A stretch of 64,000 nt of DNA from Halicephalobus mephisto (Eukaryota > Nematoda > Chromadorea > Rhabditida > Panagrolaimidae), in assembly GCA_009193035.1 (NCBI GenBank), contig SWDT01000039.1, positions 124,001 through 188,000 of the forward strand, in the 5' to 3' direction. Below the pieces are notes generated by a model that ran no database searches, had not been told where the DNA came from, and was given only the letters and a program-made list of their open reading frames with translations. Each line of letters begins with the position of its first letter. Position 1 is the first letter of the stretch. This document shows, in pieces, positions 1 through 9,388 of the stretch. A program made the position numbers and the translations under genes.

Positions 1-175
1 GAACACGACGCTGTAAACAAGGAAAAGGAAAAACGGTGATAGGGCCTGACTAGCGCCTTATCAAGCCCTCCTTGGCCAATTTCAGCCAGATCATTTCAAC
101 GAAGATTTTGTTTGTACACTTTCCCATTATATGATTCTAAAATATATCGGTCACCTATCTGGCACGAAAGAAAAT

Positions 176-574
176 TTAAACACACATGTTTGGCCAGTCA
201 AGAACTATCGCATGCCGACATGTCAGTTCAACTGTAAAGCCTCTTTTGAACGAGACAAAACTGACTCGAATGATGACCAATCGGAGAAAGCCCCACACAC
301 CCCTATTTCTCGTAATGTCAAGAAATGCATTTTCCATGGTTATTTTCCTTTTGCCCTTAAAGTCGCTGATTTTTCGAGCGCAATGCAAACAATATCTAAG
401 CATCCTTTTCGGTCTAATATTTTCAAAGGTACAATTGGTTTCTATTTGTTCCTCTGTTTCAATCAAAGAATCATAATCGATTTCCTTGTTTTTATCGTCA
501 TATCCGAAAACAAGTAAAGTTATAAACAGAGTCCTGTGGTTCTTCCCACAACAGTTGACAAAGTTCGAAATCAA
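176..574 (-). CDS. doubtful hypothetical ORF fragment at left edge
   Basis: An open frame of 132 codons runs leftward. Its middle (about residues 20-90) is charged and mixed, with CTFENIRPKRMLRYCLHCAR and a lysine-rich stretch, and is less A+T-rich than the surroundings. I do not recognise the family. The first residues overlap the start of a minisatellite at 540, so the true upstream exon border, if any, must lie near 520. It could be the last exon of a gene, a decayed mobile-element fragment or chance. Positions 1-175 hold nothing else I can name. Confidence 0.2.
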   Translation of the reverse strand: MISNFVNCCGKNHRTLFITLLVFGYDDKNKEIDYDSLIETEEQIETNCTFENIRPKRMLRYCLHCARKISDFKGKRKITMENAFLDITRNRGVWGFLRLVIIRVSFVSFKRGFTVELTCRHAIVLDWPNMCV

Positions 575-1150
575 AGTTGATCGTTAAAGTTCGAATTTAA
601 AGTTGACCGAGTTCGAAGCCAAAGTTGACAGAGTTCGGAATCAAAGTTGACAGAGTTCGAAATCAAAGTTGATCGTTAAAGTTTGAAGTCAAAGTTGACA
701 AATGTTGAAATCGAAGTTGACAATTGAAGTTCGATATCAAGGTTGATAATTAAATTCTAAAATCGAAGTTGATAGTCAAAGTTCGGCATCAAAGTTTATA
801 ATCAGATGTTGAGGCCGAAATTAGTCATCAAAACTTAATTTTAAAGTTAATAAAATTTGATTTCAAAGTTGACAATTAAATTCTGAGATCGAAGTTTATT
901 ATTAAAATTTGAGGTCGAAATTAGTCATAAAAATTCGATTTTAAAATTGACAAAATTCGACTTCAAAGTTGGTCATAAAAATTCGATTTTAAAATTAACA
1001 AAATTTGACTTCAAAGTTGGTCATAAAAATCCAATGTCAAAATTTAACATCAAAGTTGACAATCAGATTCTGAAGTTGAAGTTGACAAAATTCGACTTCA
1101 ATGTTGACCTTCAAAATCCAATGTCGAAGTTTGATGTCAAAATTTGGACT
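540..1150. repeat. degenerate minisatellite, GTTGACAAAGTTCGAAATC type
   Basis: Runs of a roughly 20-30 base unit built on AAAGTTGACA and AAGTTCGAAATC are repeated with many small changes over about 600 bases. The same family recurs in reverse at 10010-10190 and in direct orientation at 11520-11950. The DNA from 1151 to 1373 is plain A+T-rich sequence. Confidence 0.8.
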
Positions 1151-1373
1151 TTTCGTGCTGAGACAACATTCGTAAATTTTATATTTCGAAATTATTTAAA
1201 TTAATAATTACAATTTTATTCGAATTTTTGGATTAAAACATAATCTCGTGTTTTAGTGTGAAAAGTCCAAATTTCGACTTTGATCTCTGATGGTCAATTT
1301 TGATAAAATGGAGTTCAGAAATTAAATCGATTTTTTTCTTCTTAGTCATCGGAGAACTTTGGAGGAAATTTTT

Positions 1374-3248
1374 TCAAACATCGTCTTCTTGGCCGGTCAC
1401 GTAATTCCATTCATCGGAGGATGCTGAAGGCTGTCGGTATCTGGAGACGTTCCGAGGATGATAGGGGGCTGTCCTGGGGAAGGTGGTCTGGACCAGATGG
1501 GGGCTTCTGGAGCCCTGGTTCCTCGAGGGTGAGGATCTTCTAGAATCGTAGTTCTGTGGCGATGGAAGATTTCTGATTTCGTGATTTTTTGGAAGAGTTC
1601 TAGAATTGTAGTTCTGTGGCGATGGAAGATTTCTGATTTCGTGATTTTTTGGAAGAGTTCTAGAATCGTAGTTCCTCAAAGATGGAGGAGTTCTTGTTTC
1701 GTAATCCTGAAATCTTGATAAATCACAGTTTTTTGCACAATATCTTGCCTCATAGCTATCAAGAATATTTCTTGAATCATAATTTTCTGGGATTGGAGGA
1801 CTTCTTGAGTCATAATTCTGCGGAGGTGGTCGACGAGGTGACTCAACCATCTGGGTTTGGATAGGATGTGATACTCTTTGTTTTGCCGCCAGATTTTCCT
1901 CTTTTCGTTCCATAGCACCAACTTGACTAAAATTAAAAAATCAACATTTAAAAAAATAATTAAAATCCAAAAAATATCTAAAATTAAAAAAATAAATTAA
2001 ATTTAGAGAATTTTTAAACAAAAAAAAAATAAAATTTTAAATAAAAAAAAATAAATTTTAAGTTAAAAAAAATAAATTTTAAATAAAAAAATCTAATTTT
2101 TAAATAAAAAAAGGTAAAATTTTAAATAAAAAAAATTAAATTTTAAATAAAAAATTAAATTTTAAATAAGAAAATTAAATTTTAAATTAAAAAAAATTAC
2201 TTTTTGTACCGAAATGCCATGATGCAGCATAAAATAAAGAAGATGAATAAAACGATTACAGTAATCCCTAGACCGATCATGACCCAAAAATAAATGTTTT
2301 TTAATTTTTTGTCGTTATTTTTCGCTGTGGAATTAACGTAGATTACTGTAGTCGGTATACCGTAAGGTGTCGGTATGGTAGTGTTACAGTACGGCAGACT
2401 GTATCCTGAGCAGCATTGGTACTGTTTAGTGGTGTAATTACAGACATAACAAGATCCTTCATTTGGATCCGAAGAACTGCACAAGGAGCAGTTGTTGCCT
2501 GAGGCATCAGTGTTGGAACAGTACAATCTATACGAAAAATTAATATATCCGTTGATGTGTCCGCCAGGTTGGGACAGGGCAGATGACTGGGTCACCAGGT
2601 TTTCAGTCTGGTCCGCCGGGGTCAATCTGAGAAGTTTGGAAAGAAAAGAAGTAGTACTCCCAGGAAAACTGTAAAAAGTGGATTCTGCATAAAGATCAAT
2701 GTAAATCTGAAATTCAAAACACTTAAAAATATTCCTTTAATTTTTCTTTAAATTTTTTTAAAACATTTTTAAAATTTTAAAATATTTTTTGTATTTTTTA
2801 AAAATCTTTCTTAATATTTTTTAAATTTTTAATATTTTTTTAAAATTTTTTGAATTATTTTTTTAAAATTTTTAATGTTTTTTTTTAAATTTTTAATATT
2901 TTTTAAATTTTTTGAATTATTTTTTAAAAATTTTTAATATTTTTTAAATTTTTTTATAAATTAAATTACCAAAGGACCGGGAATACTGAAAGTGGCATTT
3001 GTTGGGGCGTTGAAGTTCGGCACGATGGTGGTGTTGAAGGTTTTTCCAAAAATAAGACTCTGTTCCATCACATTTATACCGTCTCCACTGACAACAAGAT
3101 CAAAATCGAAAAATTCTTTTTCTATTTCGAAATTTCCGGTAAAATTTAAAGAAACATTTTGGATTTCCAGAAAATAATTATAAAAATAAACATGTTGAGC
3201 AGAAATCCGGCCGAGAGTCAATCCCAAAATAAAAATAAAAAATTTCAT
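1374..3248 (-). CDS. single-pass membrane protein with DSL-like cysteine domain (possible divergent Notch ligand)
   Basis: Three exons, 3248-2970, 2706-2201 and 1926-1374, join in phase to 445 residues. An N-terminal signal peptide (MKFFIFILGLTLGRISAQ) is followed by a beta-rich region with many N-glycosylation sites. Residues about 145-200 hold six aligned cysteines spaced C-x9-C-x2-C-x12-C-x8-C-x8-C after FSYRLYC and end in SGYSLPYC. This closely follows the DSL domain of Delta/Serrate/LAG-2 ligands (about 8-3-11-7-8). No EGF repeats follow. A transmembrane helix lies at about 232-257 and a proline-rich cytosolic tail with repeated NYDSR and NHEIRNLPSPQ motifs at 262-445; part of the tail comes from a 60-bp tandem duplication at 1549-1668. 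The splice from the helix into the tail (AAAAA|GTAATT to TTTTAG|TCAAG) keeps phase. The DSL assignment rests on spacing; the usual tyrosine-glycine residues are absent. It could be another cysteine-rich receptor. Confidence 0.6.
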
Positions 3249-3315
3249 TTTTAAAAATTCACAATATTCTAAAAATTAAAGAATTATTAGTTTTTAGAAA
3301 ATTTAAAAAAAATAA

Positions 3316-4070
3316 AAATAAAAAACAGGGCGAGTCGAGTTTTCTAAAATTGCCAGATTTGCCATTTTTATTATTTTATGAAATTCTCTCTTTTTGCGCG
3401 GGAATTCGGAAATTTTAAAAATTACATAGTTAAAATAAATTAAAAATAAAAATTAATACGAAATTATTTTAATAGAAATCTTTGAAAAATTTTAGGATTG
3501 AGAAGAGAACAATGAGAGTCGAATTTGGGAGTTGACAGATTTACCATTTTTATCACTTTCACATAAATCACGTCATTTGCGCGGGAATTCAAAAACCATG
3601 ATATTAGAAAAATAAAAATAAAATCACCTTGGTAGAATTTTTAGAATATTCTTGGGAATTTTAGAATTTAGGTAAAAGAAGAGAGAGGAGACAGCGCGAG
3701 TCGAGTTTTGTGAAGTTGCCAGATTTTCCACTTTCTACTAGTCCTCTCTCTCTGCGCGGGAATTCAAAAATTATAAAAATAAAAATAAAAATAAAATACT
3801 CAATAAAATTGTCTTGACACGAATTTCTAAAACTAAAAAATTAAAAAGAAGAGAGAGGAGACAGCGCGAGTCGAGTTTTGTGAAGTTGCCAGATTTTCCA
3901 CTTTCTACTAGTCCTCTCTCTCTGCGCGGGAATTCAAAAATTATAAAAATAAAAATAAAATATAATAAAATTGTCTCGACACGAATTTCTAAAATTTAAA
4001 AACTTAAAATAAAAAAATTAATGACGACAGTCGAATTTGGTTATAAATTACCATTTTTTTCTCTTCGATA
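3316..4070. repeat. four or more copies of a dispersed repeat ending in GCGCGGGAATTC
   Basis: Copies start near 3325, 3500, 3672 and 3851, with a partial one near 4020. Each contains a purine-rich CGAGTCGAGTTTTGT segment, then TTGCCAGATTTTCCACTTT, then a CTCTCT tract and GCGCGGGAATTC. The copies at 3672 and 3851 are almost identical over about 110 bases. Related copies lie at 21785-21890, 26130-26375 and 41940-42185 (same orientation) and 51340-51720 (reversed). The rest of 3250-4680 is A+T-rich and shows no gene. Confidence 0.8.
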
Positions 4071-4682
4071 AAAATTGAAAAAATTTAAAATTACAGTATT
4101 TATAAAATTTAATCACTTAGTAGTATTTCCAAAATTCCCGAAAATTTTTCGTAACGATGAGCGGACGTATGTTTTTGTGTTTACTTGCTTTCTGAACATG
4201 GACGAAAAATTTTGGACCATCTTCAACGACAAAAATTTGGACCATCTTCAACGATGAAATTTTGATAAGAAATACGTCTTTTCAAGCTTTATTGCTTCTA
4301 GGTTTTCCCGTTTTTTCAAAGGTGATAAAGCAAATTTTAGACCTATAGTACAATTCACAACAAAATCGGCTTTAAAATTAAATTTTTTTATTTAAAATTA
4401 TTTTTTATTTTTTATCAAAATTTATTTTTTTATTTTTTAAAATTATAATTAACTTTTTAGATTTTTTAATTAAAATTAACTTTTTAAATTTTTTTTATTA
4501 AAATTTATTTTTCTAATTTTAAAAACATTTAAATTTAAAATTTATCTACAGTAAGCTTAAAAATTTCCATCAAAATTAATTTACAAAAATTTGAAAATCG
4601 ATTTACAGTAATTTTTGAAGATTTTTTATTAACTTTCATTTACAGTAATTTAGAAACATTAAAATCACGAAATGTTTAAAAC

Positions 4683-5699
4683 TTAATGTACACAATCGTG
4701 TGACTCATCTGAAAAAATAAATTATTAAAATTTTAAAAAATACTGTACCTGGCATTTTCGTTTCGAGATTCCACACTCCGATGTCGAGGGTTTTAGTAGG
4801 ACGCCTGCCTCCGGTGATGTAGCGATTTGGAAGTTCGAATTTCCATCTTCTCTGACAAGGAATCAATCCATCGTTACCTAAATTTCTTCTTTAATTTATA
4901 AAATTCCTAAAATTTTCAAAATTTATAAAATTCCAAAATTTTTTAATTTTTTAAAATCCCAAAATTTTTAAACTTTAAATTTCTAAATTTTCAACATTCT
5001 TAAAATTTCTAAATTTTCTAAATTAAAAATAAACAAACAATCGTGATAGATCTTCAGATGAGGATCTATTGTCGTAAGTTCAGTTGTGTCTCCAGAAAGT
5101 TCGAAATAACCTTCATCGTTGGTGTAGCCGGAATCTAAATCGTCATCTGGATCCGGACCAAAGTCATCATCGACGAGTTTCACTCTGACCTGGCTGGCAG
5201 GTTTATTTCCACAAAACAGTTTTCCAACAACCTAAAAATTTTCAAAAAATAAAATTTAACAATAAATATTTTTTTTCACGAATATTATCAAAAATAAAAA
5301 TCACCAAACATCTTTTTAAAAAAAAGTCATTATAAGGTTTCTAAAATAAAAAGTTTCAAAATTTTTAAAATAAAAATTAAAAAATTTCTTTAAATAAAAA
5401 GTTTTTTAATTTTTTTAATTAAAAAGTTTTAAAATTATCTAAAATAAAAAGTTTTTTAATTTTTTTAATTAAAAAGTTTTAAAATTATCTAAAATAAAAA
5501 GTTTTTTAATTTTTTTAAATAAAAAGTTTTTTAATGTTTTTTAAATAAAAAGTTTTTAAAATTTTTTTAAGTAGAAATATTTTAAATTTTTAAAATAAAA
5601 ACATACTCTGTAAGATTGGACTCCACTGTGCTGTTCAGGAATAATGCTGGAGTAAACACTCAGAACCAAGACTAAAAACACAAAAGAAAAACGAAACAT
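4683..5699 (-). CDS. transthyretin-like (TTL) secreted protein, downstream copy
   Basis: Four exons (5699-5607, 5231-5039, 4877-4749, 4708-4683) join in phase to 146 residues. A signal peptide (MFRFSFVFLVLVLSVYSS) leads into the nematode transthyretin-like domain: VVGKLFCGNKPAS, VKLVDDDFGPDPDDDL, GYFELSGDTTEL and DPHLKIYHDC in order, and the C-terminus ends DESHDCVH. Conserved cysteines in the second, third and fourth exons fit extracellular disulfides. Family members are secreted; most have no known biochemical activity, and a few act as neuronal or engulfment-related secreted factors. The start is the only ATG before the signal peptide and lies 10 bases after a strong CTAG acceptor. It follows its paralogue by 119 bases and is probably expressed from the same polycistronic transcript. 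Confidence 0.92.
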
Positions 5700-5818
5700 T
5701 GCAGTTGATCTAGAAACAAAAATTTTTCGAATTAAAAAAAATTAAATTAAAATATTTAATGGTGTAAAACCAAAATAAAATCAACAATAAAGAATTATAA
5801 AATTTATTAAACAAATTA
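5700..5818 (-). promoter_or_regulatory. operon-type junction: poly(A) signal and trans-splice acceptor
   Basis: On the minus strand AATAAA (5803-5808) begins 10 bases after the stop of the upstream TTL gene. A T-rich tract ending TTTTTGTTTCTAG (AG at 5710-5711) lies just before the ATG of the downstream gene. The spacing of about 120 bases and this order of signals match SL2-type operon junctions of rhabditid nematodes. Trans-splicing itself is inferred. Confidence 0.6.
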
Positions 5819-6699
5819 TCAATTTATACATGAATGTCCTTCGTCTTCGAGTTCAACCTGAAAAAGTTCATTTTTATTTAATTTTAATTTTAATTTTAAA
5901 AATAAATATTTAAAATTTAATTTAATTTTAATTTTTTAAATTATTTTTTTAGTTATTTTATTTTTGTTTAATTTTTAAAAATATTTTTTTAGTTTTTATT
6001 TATTTCAAAATTATTTTTTCGAAAATATTCTTTGTTTAATTTTTCTTTTTTTAAATCAAGTTGTGAATTTTTTATTTTTATTAAAAAATGACTTACTTCC
6101 AGATTCATGGAGCCCATGTCCATGACGACCTTGGGGGTACCCCCGCTGGAGATGTACTTATCTGGCACCTTGAGGACCCACTCACGAGGACACGGATTCA
6201 CGTAGTTGTTACAGGTGTGATATATTCTGACTTCTGGATCAATGTTGGTCAATTCAATGGTGTCTCCAGAAACGTAAAATTCTCCATTTTCATTTGTTCT
6301 AGTAGTATCTAAAAATAATTACTATGACGTCATCGAAAAAAACTAAAAAAATTAAATTCAAAAAATAAATTTAAAAAAAAAAGTAAATTTAAAAAAAAAT
6401 AAATTTTTAGAATTTTTAAAATAAAAAGAAATAAATTTTTAGAATTTTAAAAAATTAAAATTTAAAAAATAATAAAAAAAATGAACTTTTAGAATTTTTA
6501 AAAATTAAAATTTAAAAACAAAAATACCAAGAACGTCGTCTGGATCAGGTCCGTCGTCTTCGTCGAAAAGTTTAACCAGGACTCCGGATTGGGGAGTAGA
6601 TCCACAGAGAACTCGACCTCTGACAGCAGCACTTTGTCTTCTGAAGCCAGAAATCCCGAGGACAAAAAGCAAAAAAATCAGGAATTTAAAATAAAACAT
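5819..6699 (-). CDS. transthyretin-like (TTL) secreted protein, upstream copy
   Basis: Three exons (6699-6528, 6308-6097, 5857-5819) join in phase to 140 residues. The order is signal peptide (MFYFKFLIFLLFVLGISG), QSAAVRGRVLCGSTPQSG, VKLFDEDDGPDPDDVL, NENGEFYVSGDTIELTNIDP, a cysteine pair in YHTCNNYVNPCPREW, and a C-terminus EDEGHSCIN. It is clearly paralogous to the gene 119 bases downstream: the acidic DDGPDPDD loop and the intron just after it are shared. It is expected to be secreted. Being first in the pair, it should carry the promoter; a candidate element with ACTGATAA and TTATCT lies about 500 bases upstream. Confidence 0.92.
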
Positions 6700-7140
6700 T
6701 TCTGAAAATTTAGGATTTTTTTAAACATTTTTAAAATTTAATAAAGCTTAAAAATTTTAAAGTTTTCGAATATTTATAATTATCTGCAAAATTTTAAAAA
6801 GTCGAAAATTTTTTTAACTTTCAAAAATCTTTTGTGATTTTCAGAAATTTTTCAACATTTTATGAAAAATAAATTAAAATTTCAGAATTTTTCACAACTT
6901 AATTAAAAAAAATAAAAGTTTTCCAAAATTTTACAAAAAAATTAATGTTTTTTAGAATTTTCTAAAATTTTATAGAATTTTTCAAAATTCAACAAAAAAA
7001 TTTGTCTTAAAATTTTTTAAAATTTCCAAAAATTTCACAAAAATAATTATTTTTATTTTTTTATAAAAATTTTTAAAATGTGTAATTTTGAAAAAAATAA
7101 AAATGATCAAATTTTTTCAAAGAAAAAATCCGAAAACATA

Positions 7141-7340
7141 AACATTAAAGATTCAGAGACAGAACGAGCTCTATAAATGTCGGAATCACGCGTTATCTTT
7201 CGGCAGGGTCCTGTCAATATTGTATAAACAAATCTGGCCGTCAATCAGAACTAAACTGATAAAAAAGCGATTTTAGCGGGTCAGATTCCGTCCGAACCAA
7301 GGGTCTCAATCAAACCTCGGGTTTATTTAGGCATAAACAA
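7141..7340 (-). promoter_or_regulatory. candidate promoter/enhancer of the TTL pair with GATA sites
   Basis: This 200-base block is less A+T-rich than its flanks. It contains ACTGATAA (7255-7262), the extended GATA site used in intestinal promoters of Caenorhabditis, and TTATCT (7193-7198), a second GATA site in reverse. It lies 450-640 bases before the ATG of the upstream TTL gene with no other gene between. Function is inferred. The remaining parts of 6700-7988 are A+T-rich and hold nothing recognisable. Confidence 0.3.
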
Positions 7341-7988
7341 AACAGTCCGTCCTTAATGAGACTGTATAACGTCAGTTAAGATTTCACCCATCTCCATCAA
7401 CAAACTTGTCAATTTCAAACTAAACTTCAAATCCATTTCGAATTTATTTAAGTTCCAAAATAAAAAAATTGAAAATTTTAAATTAAAAAAATCAAGAATT
7501 TCAAGAATTTTAAAAAATTGAAAATTTTGAAAATTAAAAAACATCGAAAATCTAAAAAAAAATTACAAAATATATGGAACCAAAAATTTTAAATCATTTT
7601 TGTTTAAAAAAAATTATTTCTAATTTTCAGAATACTATAAATTACGAAATTACATAAAATTACTAACAATTATTAAGCAGGTTACTGTAGTTTTTAACAA
7701 GTTCTAAAAATCCGTCTTAAAAAACTCCTTCTCAACACCATTTTTTCCTTTTTTATAATAATCAGATTTTTCGTTGGAGTAAACACAGAGGAGCGCCAAA
7801 GGGTCAAGGATCAATCAACAAAAAAATCAAACATCGTGGGAGTAAAAATTCTATATTTATCAAAAATAAAGATACTGTTTTAACTTCGACTAGATCATTT
7901 GCTCATTCAAATTTGAATAATTAAACTAATATTTTAAAAAACACAAATTTTCTAAAAAAAAAGTATTTTTCCTTAGAAATTTGGACAA

Positions 7989-8122
7989 AAAATAAAATAA
8001 AATAATTTCAAAATGCGATACAATAATCATATTTTTCATAAATATTTTACATTTGTGACGAAAATTAAAAAATAATAGTGACGAATTTTATTTATTACTA
8101 TCTTGAAAATTACACTTTTTTG
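7989..8122 (-). mobile_element. degraded MITE copy (reverse orientation)
   Basis: Read in reverse, this segment contains CGTCACTATTATTTTTTAAT, TTTTCGTCACAAATGT and ATATTTAT in the order seen in the elements at 9100, 12355 and 12644, and the end next to 8115 reads CACAAAAAAG-like. It is the most diverged of the four copies. It lies directly beside the reverse-transcriptase remnant. Confidence 0.55.
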
Positions 8123-8149
8123 TGTACCATTACAATACAGTACAATACA

Positions 8150-8815
8150 ATAAGATCTGGTTCATCCGCCGTTGTGGTGGAGCAGATCCTTCAACCTCCT
8201 TCTATATTCCTCGCGGTCCATGGCGAGTTGATGCCACTCTTTCCCAATTTCCTTTTCTATTTCTTTCCTCCATCTGTCTGGTGGTCTTTTGTAATTGTAG
8301 GGCCACCAGAACGTTGTCCTTCTCGTCCATCTATTGTCTCTTTGCCTTGCAACATGTCCTGCCCATCTTAGTTTAATAAGTCCTTTGTTGGGGCATCTTT
8401 TATTCCTGATTTGAGATTATATGTCAGGATATGGAATCTTTTCCGTTTGGGGGGCAGTCCTTCAGTCGGGCTTTTTTTGTCTTCAAGTCTCTTCAGGGTT
8501 CTGCTCGTCCTACTGCCCTTCGAACTTCTTCTTCTCCCTTCTAAGCCGGTTGAGACTCTCTTTGGTTGAGTCGTTGCATATATGGATCTTCATCATGTGC
8601 GGCTTGCAAGGCCTGGCATGACTATTCTCACCTTCGCCGAATCTTAGGAGATGATTTCCGGTCTTTTGGTCCACTTGATGACTCCATCGTCCTCCTTCCT
8701 TAGCGACATCCGGATCGTAGGAGTTTGGATGTTGATGTTAAGTCGACAAGTTTCAAGCTGCTTCACCACATCAAGGCACACCGAATCCAGAGCAGTGTGT
8801 ACCATTACTATGAAA
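8150..8815 (-). mobile_element. non-LTR retrotransposon remnant (3' end of ORF2)
   Basis: On the minus strand about 8375-8160 encodes RWAGHVARQRDNRWTRR, then KRPPDRWRKEIEK, EWHQLAMDREEYRRRL and a stop. This is the stereotyped C-terminal signature of non-LTR reverse transcriptases of the RTE/Jockey-like group (RWxGHvxR...RPxxRWxDdi...W...AxDRxxWR). Farther upstream (8400-8815) the coding sense continues only in pieces with stops and frameshifts, so the element is dead and 5'-truncated. The block is clearly more G+C-rich than its surroundings. The strands and reading sense agree throughout; the exact clade cannot be set from so short a piece. Confidence 0.8.
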
Positions 8816-9099
8816 AAAATAAAAAATATTTTTTTCTGTTCCGCAGAATTCTAGTAATCCGTCGATCGACCATTTATCGTATTCTTTTCGGATACTGTAA
8901 CTTGACTAATGAGCAAATATTCGCGTTTTAATTTATCTTCAAAAATGTTTCTTGTTCAAATTAGTCAGAAAAAGAAAATTTTCGAACATAATGTAAACAT
9001 TATCTTTATCAATTTATTTTCCGTCCGCAGAAATGAAACCTCACAAAGTCAAGAACTCGGATCGACCCTGATGTCAGACTTTACGACAAATTGATCAAT

Positions 9100-9263
9100 A
9101 CACAAAAAAGCATAACTTTTGGCCCTGTAACAGATGAAAATAGTCACTATTAAGTTTTAATTTTCGTCATAAATTTCAAATATTTATCAAAAATGTGACG
9201 ATTGTGTTGTATTTTTGTTACATTTTATAATTGTTAAAAAGCCAAAAGTTAAGTTTTTTGTAG
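9100..9263 (+). mobile_element. MITE-like inverted-repeat element, copy 2
   Basis: The element begins CACAAAAAAGCATAACTTTT and ends CCAAAAGTTAAGTTTTTTGT, an imperfect terminal inverted repeat of about 23 bases. An inner inverted repeat TCGTCATAAA...TGTGACGA lies in the middle, so the whole strand can fold into a hairpin. It matches copies at 12355 and 12644 over nearly its full length. It has no coding capacity. Confidence 0.75.
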
Positions 9264-9388
9264 AAGAAAAGTCGTATCGAGGGATATCTACAATCAAGAT
9301 TGCAAATTTAAACATTTAAATATCTTGGTTTTTACCGCATGATATTGTACTAAAACCGATTTTGCAAAGTGCCGGAAAAACGCCAAGA

